Made by a program: the position numbers and the translations under genes | Notes under the pieces: model-generated | The model's input: the letters and a program-made list of their open reading frames with translations, nothing else | Told to the model about the DNA's origin: nothing | Databases searched by the model: none | In this document: one piece after another, positions 1-7,492 of the stretch | Layout of the letters: each line of letters starts with the position of its first letter | Numbering within the stretch: position 1 is the first letter of the stretch | Assembly: GCA_040905245.1 (NCBI GenBank) | Contig: JBBDRX010000081.1 | Span: 1-28,022 of the forward strand | Origin: JBBDRX01 sp040905245 | GTDB taxonomy: Bacteria > Bacteroidota > Rhodothermia > Balneolales > Balneolaceae | Length of the DNA: 28,022 nucleotides | Reading direction: 5' to 3'

Positions 1-363
1 CACCATTTCATTTACCGGGATTTCCGGCCACAATCCGGGTGGAGCAGAACTTGATATACTAAAAACAACCAAACGAACCAGAAGAATAATTGCCAAAAGT
101 GTTGCCGACCCGACCAGCCAGTTTCGCTGACCGGAAAAAATCTGGTCCAGAATTCGCGATGAAGAGTCCTCATTCATCGGTTTCATCTCCTTCATTTGAG
201 CACTTTGACGGGAAAAATAAATCCTGGCGGCCACTTCTGTTTCAAAGAGATCATAATACTCAGGACGTTCCAGAAAAGCCTGCCAAAGACGATCTGCCTC
301 CTCCGGGCTCAGTTTACCCTTCAAATATCGATCTGTTTGGCGAAGAATTTCTTCCTCTTTCAT
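1..363 (-). CDS. Single-span membrane protein, probable anti-sigma partner (partial, C-terminus off the window)
   Basis: Reading leftward from an ATG at 361-363 there is an open frame of 121 codons with no stop before the window edge, so the C-terminus is missing. A purine-rich ribosome site (GGGAGAAG) lies just upstream of the ATG. Residues 1-80 are hydrophilic and helical-looking, with a conserved-looking RYLKGKLSPEEA start and an acidic/aromatic stretch. Residues about 82-103 form one clear transmembrane helix, after which the chain would lie outside the cytoplasm. It follows the ECF-type sigma factor gene by 88 bases on the same strand. That position and the one-span topology are typical of anti-sigma factors. 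I see no HxxxCxxC zinc motif in the visible part, so it is not a classical ZAS-type anti-sigma factor. The role is inferred from context; the part beyond the edge (for example TPR repeats) is unknown. Confidence 0.6.
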   Translation of the reverse strand, partial: MKEEEILRQTDRYLKGKLSPEEADRLWQAFLERPEYYDLFETEVAARIYFSRQSAQMKEMKPMNEDSSSRILDQIFSGQRNWLVGSATLLAIILLVRLVVFSISSSAPPGLWPEIPVNEMV

Positions 364-451
364 AATCGCTTCTCCCGTCATGATTGTCTTATCCGGACAT
401 CCGGCCATTTTCAAGGTATGATCGCCTTACAGGCCAATCCTTACAAAAAAA

Positions 452-991
452 TTACTGTTTTTTCTGTACACACTCTTTTAACATTTTGATAATTCTGTGT
501 TTGCGTGTCCAGGCATTCCCTTCCGAAATCCCGAATACCTCTGCAACCTGAGCGGCAGTGTCGTCCGGATGCGAGAGCCAGTATTCAAAAAATTCACGAT
601 GTTTTTTCTTTAATGACCGAATACAGCGTTCATAGAGTTGCTGTTTCTCTTCATCGATCAGGCGTGAGAGCTGTGTCGCTTCCACCACAGGCTCTTCTGC
701 CATATCACCTGCGAGATCCGGACGGAATCCATTCACGCGTTTTAAATAGTTGTGTCTACACGTAATGATCATGTAAGAGAGAAGACCGGAAGGGTTCTCA
801 ATACGATCCTCCTGGATCGCCCGGATTACGTACAAAAACATCATCTGTACGGCATCCTCTGCATCTTCCTGAGATGCATTCATTCGAACTTTGAGCATGC
901 GAATCAGTATTGGCCTCGCTTCCGAAATGAGTCTGTTCGCTGCTTTTTCGTCTCCCTCCTGAATAGCTATGACAAGTGGAGTATAATCCAT
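452..991 (-). CDS. ECF-type RNA polymerase sigma-70 family factor
   Basis: A 179-residue protein with the two-domain layout of extracytoplasmic-function sigma factors. Region 2 occupies roughly residues 10-85, including the DAEDAVQMMFLYVIRAI segment that matches the core-binding and -10-recognition helices. Region 4 occupies roughly 118-172, with a helix-turn-helix ending TAAQVAEVFGISEGNAWTRKHR. There is no region 1 or 3, as expected for this class. It would direct RNA polymerase to a small regulon in response to a signal. The next gene on the same strand encodes a membrane-spanning protein that is a likely regulator of it. The ATG at 989-991 has no strong Shine-Dalgarno sequence. A plausible promoter lies at 1022-1049. 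The family call is solid; the regulon cannot be read from the window. Confidence 0.85.
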   Translation of the reverse strand: MDYTPLVIAIQEGDEKAANRLISEARPILIRMLKVRMNASQEDAEDAVQMMFLYVIRAIQEDRIENPSGLLSYMIITCRHNYLKRVNGFRPDLAGDMAEEPVVEATQLSRLIDEEKQQLYERCIRSLKKKHREFFEYWLSHPDDTAAQVAEVFGISEGNAWTRKHRIIKMLKECVQKKQ

Positions 992-1021
992 TAACCGAAT
1001 TTTTAGTAATGCATTTTCTTA

Positions 1022-1049
1022 AATATAAAATTTTTTAATAATCCGGCAA
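1022..1049 (-). promoter_or_regulatory. Candidate promoter of the sigma factor gene
   Basis: On the minus strand TTGCCG (1044-1049), a 16-base AT-rich spacer and TATATT (1022-1027) resemble a -35/-10 pair. This would give a start of transcription near 1015, about 24 bases before the ATG. The region is very AT-rich, so chance matches are likely. Confidence 0.35.
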
Positions 1050-1071
1050 CTCTTTGTCGCACAATATAATT

Positions 1072-1089
1072 CGAGAATTCGAATTCTCG
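1072..1089. promoter_or_regulatory. Perfect 18-bp palindrome, candidate operator
   Basis: CGAGAATTCGAATTCTCG is identical to its own reverse complement with no loop. It lies 17 bases past the stop of the orphan gene at 1107 and 81-98 bases upstream of the sigma factor start, centred about 65 bases before the predicted transcription start. Lack of a loop and of a T-run after it argues for a dimeric-protein binding site rather than a terminator. This is inference. Confidence 0.4.
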
Positions 1090-1106
1090 CATAATCTTTG
1101 GAGAGG

Positions 1107-1673
1107 TTAAAAAAGTGTAGCCTGCTCACTTCCGCTTCCGCCGCTGTTTCGGACAAAATCTTCTCCATCCGGAGAAAGTCCATGAAGCATCTCCTTGAGA
1201 AACCGTTTCCCATAAATGCGACGGCTGATCCCGTGCAGTGCACGCTCACCGGAAGGAGTGATCCCCAAAAATCCGTCTTCACTCTCTACCAGGAACCCGA
1301 ACTGTTTCAGATCATTGACTATCAGATAGGCAAGCTTGGGAATGCTTCCACAGTTTTTTTCAATATAGTCCCGGTGCAGTAGATCGTCACCAGACAGAAA
1401 GATGAGGCCCAGCACATTTAGTTCAATATCGGTAAGAGGGTAACCTTCGGAGCCCTTTGTAAGGAGAGAGTCCCAGGTCTTCTGGCTGTAGTAGAGTCCG
1501 AACCACCACTTGCCCTCCTTCAGAAGATTCTGCGTTATACTACAGGCAAAATATGTTCCGGGCTTCGCTCTTCTCGGCTCCCCTCTGGCACGATACATAC
1601 TAACCATGGTTGCGAGATCGAGCTCATGAATATTGGGTGGATAGCAAAAATGGAAATCGGATCGTTTCTCCAT
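1107..1673 (-). CDS. Hypothetical protein with winged-helix-like C-terminal half
   Basis: I do not recognise this 188-residue protein. The frame extends upstream to 1730, but the strong promoter at 1712-1740 predicts transcription starting near 1705, inside that extension. I therefore place the start at the ATG at 1671-1673, preceded by GGGGA at a suitable distance; an ATG at 1689-1691 (after GGTGA) is the alternative. Residues about 85-160 alternate helix, helix, helix and a short strand pair ending LGITPSGERAL, which resembles the wing of MarR/winged-helix domains. The N-terminal half is rich in aromatic residues and looks globular, with no signal peptide or membrane span. It lies just beyond the topA stop but has its own promoter. 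It may be a DNA-binding or sensory protein; function unknown. Confidence 0.6.
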   Translation of the reverse strand: MEKRSDFHFCYPPNIHELDLATMVSMYRARGEPRRAKPGTYFACSITQNLLKEGKWWFGLYYSQKTWDSLLTKGSEGYPLTDIELNVLGLIFLSGDDLLHRDYIEKNCGSIPKLAYLIVNDLKQFGFLVESEDGFLGITPSGERALHGISRRIYGKRFLKEMLHGLSPDGEDFVRNSGGSGSEQATLF

Positions 1674-1711
1674 GGCATTGTCCCCAGGCATATGCGTCAC
1701 CAAAAAGAAGA

Positions 1712-1740
1712 AGTATACACCCTGCCACAAGTAGTGTCAA
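1712..1740 (-). promoter_or_regulatory. Near-consensus sigma-70 promoter
   Basis: On the minus strand TTGACA (1735-1740), exactly 17 bases, then TATACT (1712-1717). The -35 is a perfect match and the -10 differs from TATAAT at one position. It sits between the topA stop (1746) and the orphan gene at 1107-1673, giving a predicted leader of about 30 bases. It is the best promoter in the window. Confidence 0.7.
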
Positions 1741-1745
1741 CAAGA

Positions 1746-4295
1746 TTACGAAGAGCGTTTTGTCTCAATAATCTCAATCGCTTTCTCCAGCGTCACCTCT
1801 TCCGGCTTCACCTCTTTTGGAAGAGATACATTCTTCTTTCCAATTTTGAGATAGGGCCCGTAACGGCCGTCCATCACCCGAATTTCCTGCCCGCTTTCAG
1901 GGTCCTTTCCAAGTCCCTTGATCTCCGAGGAGCCCCTCCGTGCACCCTTTTTCTGTTTCAGCAGTTCAAGTGCCCGGCCCAGGCCGATCGTCAGAACATC
2001 GTCAGATCGGGTCAACGACTTGAAGGTCCCGTCATGCAGTACAAACGGACCGTATCGCCCGATTCCGGCCCGAACCTCTTTACCGGTCTCCGGATGTGTG
2101 CCAAGCAGACGGGGAAGCTCCAGCAGACGAAGAGCCAGCTCCAGATCTACATCTTCCGGCTTCATCCCTTTAAGCAGAGAGACTCGCTTCGGCTTCTTGT
2201 TGTCATCGGTCACTTCTCCCAGCTGCACATACGGGCCGAACCGGCCGTTAAGCAGGTAAATATCTTCACCGGTTTCGGGATGGGTACCGAGAGACTGCGG
2301 CCCCTTCTTCTCGTCATTCAAAAGCTCGTTCAGTTTCTCAACGGTAATATCCCCGGGGGCCAGATCGACCGGAAGGGATGTGGTAATCTCCTCACCACTC
2401 TTTTCGGTCCGGACATACGGGCCGAACCGGCCGACAAAAATCCCGATTCCGTTAAGCCCCTCCAGTGGAAGGTCCAGCTTTCTGGCTTCCCGCGGATCAA
2501 TTTTATCTTCACGCCTCTCCACCTTCTCCTTCAATCCGTTCTCTCCCTTGTAATACTCCGTGAGATAGGTAACTGAATCGAAATCACCACTTGCGATCTG
2601 GTCCAGTCGATTCTCCATTTCGGAGGTAAACTCACTGTCTACCAGATCGGGAAAATGATTTTCGAGCAGGGAAGTCACTGCAAAAGCTGTATAAGTCGGG
2701 ATCAGGGTCTTTCCTTCGGTTATAACATATCCCCGATCCTGGATGGTACTGATAATCGTTGCATAGGTACTTGGCCGGCCAATTCCATCTTTTTCCAGCT
2801 GCTTCACCAGTGTCGCTTCTGTATATCGTGCGGGGGGTTTGGTTTCATGGCCGATCGTTTCAAGGTCCTGCAGGTCTGTCGCATCCCCCTCTTTCAGCGT
2901 CGGCAGAAAGACCTCCTGGTTCTCCAGTGCAGCCTCCGGATCGTCACTGCCCTCTACATAGGCACGGAAGAACCCTGGAAAGAGAATCTTCTTTCCGGAA
3001 GCTCTGAAATCTGCTTTGGTTCCTTCTCCGACTGCTGTGATCACAGCTGTTACGAACTCCAGTTTCGCCTCTGCCATCTGCGTGGCGATGGTCCGCTTCC
3101 AGATCAGATCGTAGAGTTTGAATTGCCTTCCGGACAGTCCGCTCTTTTCCGGATGAATAAAGCTCGAGCCTGCCGGTCGAATCGCCTCGTGAGCTTCCTG
3201 GGCGGATTTGGAACCATCTGAATAGTTTCGAACGCGTTCAAACAGATACTCCTCTCCATACTGTTGCGTGACCGCTGAGCGGGCCGCCTGAATCGCCTGG
3301 CCCGACAGATTGGGGGAATCCGTTCGCATATAGGTGATCAATCCATTCTCATAGAGCTTCTGAGCAACACTCATCGTATCCCGGGCAGACATTCCCAGCT
3401 TTCGGTTGGCTTCCTGTTGAAGAGTTGAGGTAATAAATGCCGGTGAAGGGTGTCGCTTCTGGGCCTTCATCTCCAGTGAAGTAACACGCCAGTCAGCTCG
3501 CTCAAGCTTTTCCCGAAGCTCATCGGCCCGCTCTTTGTCGAGCAGCACTACACTCTTTGGTTTGCGAAGTTTTCCGGTGTTCTCATCAAAATCTTTTCCC
3601 GTCGCAATCCGCTTCTCGTCAAGGTGGGTCAGGACCGATGAAAATGTTTCCTTCTCTCCCGCCCTGGAAAGCAGAGCCTTCAGGTCAAAATAGGTTCCGC
3701 TTCGAAACTTCATGCGTTCCCGCTCTCGCCTCACAAGAATCGACACGGCAACAGACTGGACCCGTCCGGCGGAAAGCCCCGGAGAGATCTTCTTCCAGAG
3801 CAGGGGAGAGATGGTGTAACCCGCCAGGCGATCAATAATACGGCGGGTCTCCTGCGCATGAACCAGATTCATATCGATCTCCCGAAAATTCTCCAGAGCA
3901 TTCTGAATGGCCTCCTTTGTAATCTCCCGAAATACCATTCGCTTCACAGGCACATCAGGTTTCAGTATCTCGACAAGGTGCCAGGAGATCGCTTCTCCCT
4001 CCCGATCTTCATCAGTGGCCAGGATCAATTCGTCCGACTCCTTCAGAAGTGCTTTCAGCTTCTTGACCACTTTTTTCTTTTCACCGGGGATCACATAAAT
4101 CGGCTCAAAATTCTGCTCTGTATTGATCCCCAGATTGGACCACTCCTCTTTCTTGTATCGCGCCGGTATCTCCTTTGCCGAAGAGGGCAGATCCCGAATA
4201 TGCCCCATGGAGGAGTCCACCTTGTATCCGTTCGGCAGATATTTCCCAATGGTTTTCGTTTTTGTAGGCGACTCTACAATGACCAGTGATTTCAT
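1746..4295 (-). CDS. topA: DNA topoisomerase I
   Basis: An 849-residue type IA topoisomerase that relaxes negative supercoils by a 5'-phosphotyrosine intermediate. The Toprim domain is at the N-terminus, with the ESPTK motif (Glu8) and the TDEDREGE acidic cluster (Asp95, Asp97, Glu99). The catalytic tyrosine is Tyr322 in ITYMRTDSP. The SAGRVQSVAV motif is at about 175-184. The C-terminal 250 residues contain four repeats of the G-R-[FY]-G-P-[FY] type (GRFGPYV, GRFGPYV, GRYGPFV, GRYGPYL), the topoisomerase C-terminal repeat. No cysteines are visible, so the zinc ribbons of the Escherichia coli enzyme are absent. It starts 16 bases after the stop of the peroxiredoxin gene on the same strand and is probably cotranscribed with it. 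Confidence 0.97.
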   Translation of the reverse strand: MKSLVIVESPTKTKTIGKYLPNGYKVDSSMGHIRDLPSSAKEIPARYKKEEWSNLGINTEQNFEPIYVIPGEKKKVVKKLKALLKESDELILATDEDREGEAISWHLVEILKPDVPVKRMVFREITKEAIQNALENFREIDMNLVHAQETRRIIDRLAGYTISPLLWKKISPGLSAGRVQSVAVSILVRRERERMKFRSGTYFDLKALLSRAGEKETFSSVLTHLDEKRIATGKDFDENTGKLRKPKSVVLLDKERADELREKLERADWRVTSLEMKAQKRHPSPAFITSTLQQEANRKLGMSARDTMSVAQKLYENGLITYMRTDSPNLSGQAIQAARSAVTQQYGEEYLFERVRNYSDGSKSAQEAHEAIRPAGSSFIHPEKSGLSGRQFKLYDLIWKRTIATQMAEAKLEFVTAVITAVGEGTKADFRASGKKILFPGFFRAYVEGSDDPEAALENQEVFLPTLKEGDATDLQDLETIGHETKPPARYTEATLVKQLEKDGIGRPSTYATIISTIQDRGYVITEGKTLIPTYTAFAVTSLLENHFPDLVDSEFTSEMENRLDQIASGDFDSVTYLTEYYKGENGLKEKVERREDKIDPREARKLDLPLEGLNGIGIFVGRFGPYVRTEKSGEEITTSLPVDLAPGDITVEKLNELLNDEKKGPQSLGTHPETGEDIYLLNGRFGPYVQLGEVTDDNKKPKRVSLLKGMKPEDVDLELALRLLELPRLLGTHPETGKEVRAGIGRYGPFVLHDGTFKSLTRSDDVLTIGLGRALELLKQKKGARRGSSEIKGLGKDPESGQEIRVMDGRYGPYLKIGKKNVSLPKEVKPEEVTLEKAIEIIETKRSS

Positions 4296-4311
4296 AGGTT
4301 CACTCTCTACT

Positions 4312-4788
4312 CTACGACAATTGCTGAATCAACTCCTTGAGCTCTTCAGCATGGTTTTTTGTGTCTATCTTCTCAATGACGCCCAGAACAGTTCCATCTG
4401 TGTCGATCACAAAAGCGGAACGGGACGGAGCGTTGAATGTTTTCCCGTACATTTTCTTTTCAACAATGGAGTCGGTAGCTTTTGCAAACCTGAAATCGGG
4501 ATCCGACGCCAGACTGTAGTCGATATCGAGCTTATCAGCATAGTTTTTATGTGATCCACAACTATCCTTGCTCAGTGCGATCAGCCGATACCCCTCCTCG
4601 GAAAACCAGCCGGCTTCACTGGCAAGGCTTCGATTCTGACGATCACATCCGGACGTATTGTTTCTCATATAGACAGATACGATAGCCGGACGGTCCAGCA
4701 GATCCGAAAATACCACCTCCCGTTCCTCACCGTTCTCCACAATCTTCAGTGTAAAATCGGTATCGATCTTTGTTCCCGTTTCGACCAT
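4312..4788 (-). CDS. Peroxiredoxin of the PrxQ/BCP type (AhpC/TSA family)
   Basis: A 158-residue thioredoxin-fold protein expected to reduce hydroperoxides in the cytoplasm. The active-site segment is VYMRNNTSGCDRQ: Thr45 and the peroxidatic Cys48 match the family pattern P-x3-T-x2-C, but the conserved proline is Met41. The conserved arginine is Arg123 in APSRSAFVID. PrxQ proteins often have a resolving cysteine five residues after the first; here that position is not cysteine, but Cys77 (KDSCGSH) could serve. The protein starts at the ATG at 4786-4788. TopA follows within 16 bases. The family is clear from the overall pattern (SDPDFRFAKA, FVIDTDGTV). The proline replacement makes peroxidase activity less certain. 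Confidence 0.8.
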   Translation of the reverse strand: MVETGTKIDTDFTLKIVENGEEREVVFSDLLDRPAIVSVYMRNNTSGCDRQNRSLASEAGWFSEEGYRLIALSKDSCGSHKNYADKLDIDYSLASDPDFRFAKATDSIVEKKMYGKTFNAPSRSAFVIDTDGTVLGVIEKIDTKNHAEELKELIQQLS

Positions 4789-4821
4789 CTCAACTCAATT
4801 TTCTATTGACTGTTCCAGTTT

Positions 4822-4850
4822 ATTATAGTTTTGAAAGCTTTTAACAAAAA
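4822..4850 (-). promoter_or_regulatory. Possible promoter of the peroxiredoxin-topA pair
   Basis: A perfect TATAAT lies at 4822-4827 on the minus strand, 34-39 bases before the peroxiredoxin ATG. At a 17-base spacing the upstream hexamer is TTTTTG (4845-4850), a poor -35. Only the -10 element is persuasive. Confidence 0.3.
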
Positions 4851-4940
4851 AACAGGGATCAACCGTTCTCTCGCCTCCGACATTCCATACAGCCCACTCC
4901 CCGGACCCGCCTGAACGGAATTTGGCACTGAAGGTAACAA

Positions 4941-4970
4941 GAAGCCGGCAGAAAGTCCGGTGCAAGCTTC
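4941..4970 (+). other. Possible stem-loop in the radC upstream region
   Basis: GAAGC (4941-4945) pairs with GCTTC (4966-4970), and inside it a CGG/CCG pair can form around CAGAAAGT. The region 4840-5027 is otherwise non-coding and more GC-rich than a typical spacer. I could not match it to a known riboswitch: cobalamin-box elements were considered and do not fit. Confidence 0.25.
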
Positions 4971-5027
4971 AAAACCCTCTGTCCGATGGTGGTTCCGGCG
5001 GGTTATTCTAAAGGAGAACTGTAAGGA

Positions 5028-5762
5028 TTGTACGGCCCGGAGACCGTACCCAAAAACAATCGTTCCCTGAACCCAGTTCTCGTGAAACAACGAATCCGGA
5101 AAATGCGAGCTGATGAAAAACCGCGTGAGAAATTGATGAAGTTTGGCGCAGAAAGCCTGTCGGAAAGTGAACTGCTGGCCATCCTTCTTCGAACCGGAAG
5201 CCGAAATATGAATGTCCTTGAAACCTCCAGACATCTGCTCGATCACTTCGGAAATCTGCGCACCATGGCCCGGAAAGAGTGGCAGGCCCTTCAGGTGATT
5301 CCGGGAATCGGTTCGGCCAAGGCGATTACATTAACTGCCCTCTTTGAGCTCTGCAGACGCATCCAGAGTACAGAAGCCGGACAGATCCTCTCGATCCGGT
5401 CTCCTGAAGATGCCGCTGCCTTCTTTGCCCCAAAGCTCAGGGATTTGACAAAAGAGGTCTTCATGGTCGCCTTTCTGAACAATGCAAAACGGCTTATCGG
5501 CTATCGAAAGATCAGCTCCGGGGGCGCATCGGCCACAATTGTCGATCCGGCCGAAGTCATGAAGCAGGCGATGTTTCATGACGCGACCAGTATTATTCTT
5601 CTGCACAACCACCCCTCCGGGCAAGCCCGGGAATCCCGCGCTGATGTAAACCTTACCAGACGACTGGCCGAAGCCGGCAAACTGCTGGGAGTTCCGGTGG
5701 ACGACCATATCATCATTGCGGGAGACAGTTTTCTGAGTCTGAGGAGCCGGGGCATTCTTTGA
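5028..5762 (+). CDS. radC: DNA repair protein RadC family (JAMM domain)
   Basis: A 244-residue RadC-family protein. The N-terminal helix-hairpin-helix segment contains IPGIGSAKA (about 91-99). The C-terminal MPN/JAMM domain has the metal-binding pattern with Glu143, His193-x-His195 in HNHPSG, and Asp206. The biological role of RadC is not settled; the repair name is historical. I chose the TTG at 5028, which has AAGGAG 11 bases upstream, because the family-like stretch RIRKMRADEKPREKL extends N-terminal of the first ATG (5103). A GTG at 5082 is another possibility. The gene is divergent from the peroxiredoxin gene and 89 bases upstream of argS on the same strand. Confidence 0.9.
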   Translation: MYGPETVPKNNRSLNPVLVKQRIRKMRADEKPREKLMKFGAESLSESELLAILLRTGSRNMNVLETSRHLLDHFGNLRTMARKEWQALQVIPGIGSAKAITLTALFELCRRIQSTEAGQILSIRSPEDAAAFFAPKLRDLTKEVFMVAFLNNAKRLIGYRKISSGGASATIVDPAEVMKQAMFHDATSIILLHNHPSGQARESRADVNLTRRLAEAGKLLGVPVDDHIIIAGDSFLSLRSRGIL

Positions 5763-5851
5763 GAGTTTGAAAAATTCGGGAGAGCCTTCTGCATTCCCTT
5801 GATAAAGAGTTATATTTCCACGCCTGAAATTTCAATGGAACTCCCGGATTT

Positions 5852-7486
5852 ATGAATGACTACCTGCAGAAAATCCTGTCTCAAGCAGCCGAAAAAATCG
5901 GTATTTCGGATGAAGACCTGCCAGAAATCAAGATCGAAAAACCCAGAGACTCGTCCCATGGGGATGCAGCGACCAATCTGGCAATGACGCTGGCAGGCGT
6001 ACTTCGGAAAAAACCTCGTTCAATCGCCGAAGAACTGGTCGGGAAGATGGAGATCGATAGCAACCGAATCGAGTCGGTCGAAATTGCAGGGCCCGGATTT
6101 ATCAATTTTCGATTCTCTGATGCCTGGATTCACTCGGGACTTGCTGATGTGATCGAACAGGGCGAGGACTATGGAAAATCAAACTCTCACAAGGGGCAGC
6201 ACATTCTAGTCGAATTTGTGAGTGCCAACCCGACAGGGCCCCTGACCGTAGGACACGGACGGAATGCGGTTCTAGGAGACACCATATCCCGACTGCTGGA
6301 GTGGACGGGCGGACGGGTAGACCGCGAATACTACTTCAATAATGCCGGGCGTCAAATGCGGGTTTTGGGACAAAGTGTACGAGCCCGCTATCTGCAGAAA
6401 CTGAACCGGGCTGCAGAGCTGCCGGAAGGAGGATACGAAGGGGAGTACATCCAGTCGATTGCCGATCAGCTTGTTACAGAGTTCGGAGAAAAGCTCGCAG
6501 AAGAGGCAGACGAAAAGATTTTCCGGGAGCGGGCAGAACAGGAAATTTTCCGTGACATACAAACAACGATGGAGAGGATGGGAATCCGGATGGACACATT
6601 CTTCAATGAGCATGACCTCTATGAAGACGGATCCATCGATAATATAGTCCGCACCCTCCGGAAAAAAGAGCTGGTATACGACAAGGATGGTGCCGTCTGG
6701 TTCCGGACAACGGAGTACGGGAAGGAGAAAGATACTGTACTAATCAAGAGTTCGGGAGAGCCTACCTATCGCCTGCCCGATATCGCTTATCACTGTAACA
6801 AACTGGAACGATCATACGACCGCTGTATTGATGTCTTCGGAGCCGACCATATCGATACGTATCCTGATGTACTGAATGGCGTGAAAGCAGTCGGGTACGA
6901 TCCATCAAAGGTAGACGTGCTGGTCTACCAGTTCGTCACCATTGTAAAGGACGGCAAACCCTATAAAATGAGTACCCGGAAAGCCAACTTCGTCACACTG
7001 GACGAACTGATGGACGAGGTCGGGGCTGATGTCACACGATTCTTCTTTCTGATGCGCTCCCCCTCGACACACCTGGAGTTTGATATCGACCGCGCAAAAG
7101 AGGATGGAGAAAAGAACCCTGTCTTCTACCTGCAGTATGCCCATGCACGAATTCGTTCCATCCTTCGAAAACTGGATGACGAGACAATTGAAATCTCTTC
7201 ACCGGACCTGAAACTGCTCTCACACGAGAGTGAAATTCAGCTTATCAAATCCATTCTGGATTTTCCCGATGTGATCCATTCTGCTGCCGAAAGTATGGAG
7301 CCGCATCGGGTGATTAACTTTCTGAACGAGCTGGCCTCCGACTTTACTTCCTTCTATCACAACTGTCGAATACTGAGTGAAGAGAAGCAGCTGATGATCG
7401 CAAGAGCTGCCTTGGCAGAACGGGTTGCACAAGTACTGAAGAACGGGCTCACCATTCTGGGTATCGAAGCCCCGGAACGGATGTAG
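5852..7486 (+). CDS. argS: Arginyl-tRNA synthetase
   Basis: A 544-residue class I aminoacyl-tRNA synthetase that charges tRNA-Arg in the cytoplasm. The N-terminal Arg_S additional domain covers about 1-85. The catalytic domain starts with FVSANPTGPLTVGHGRNAVLGD; the HIGH-type signature is TVGH (132-135), with Thr in place of the first His. The second signature is KMSTR (372-376). The C-terminal DALR-type anticodon-binding domain begins near FYLQYAHARI. The length is normal. The ATG at 5852 follows a spacer without an obvious Shine-Dalgarno. It converges with the SAM hydrolase gene, with only 6 bases between the stops. Confidence 0.97.
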   Translation: MNDYLQKILSQAAEKIGISDEDLPEIKIEKPRDSSHGDAATNLAMTLAGVLRKKPRSIAEELVGKMEIDSNRIESVEIAGPGFINFRFSDAWIHSGLADVIEQGEDYGKSNSHKGQHILVEFVSANPTGPLTVGHGRNAVLGDTISRLLEWTGGRVDREYYFNNAGRQMRVLGQSVRARYLQKLNRAAELPEGGYEGEYIQSIADQLVTEFGEKLAEEADEKIFRERAEQEIFRDIQTTMERMGIRMDTFFNEHDLYEDGSIDNIVRTLRKKELVYDKDGAVWFRTTEYGKEKDTVLIKSSGEPTYRLPDIAYHCNKLERSYDRCIDVFGADHIDTYPDVLNGVKAVGYDPSKVDVLVYQFVTIVKDGKPYKMSTRKANFVTLDELMDEVGADVTRFFFLMRSPSTHLEFDIDRAKEDGEKNPVFYLQYAHARIRSILRKLDDETIEISSPDLKLLSHESEIQLIKSILDFPDVIHSAAESMEPHRVINFLNELASDFTSFYHNCRILSEEKQLMIARAALAERVAQVLKNGLTILGIEAPERM

Positions 7487-7492
7487 CAGCTA

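Noticed and set aside
1626..2576. Long plus-strand frame of 316 codons antisense to topA
   Set aside because: It is entirely opposite a clear topA and reads as a low-complexity, Arg/Leu/Phe-rich shadow with no family motif.
4920..5010. Possible cobalamin riboswitch before radC
   Set aside because: The CCGG and GAAAGTCCGG pieces recall the cobalamin core, but the order and the conserved box do not fit, and radC is not a known target.
4803..5246. Minus-strand frame of 147 codons across the radC start
   Set aside because: Overlaps the conserved N-terminal half of radC and has no recognisable domain.
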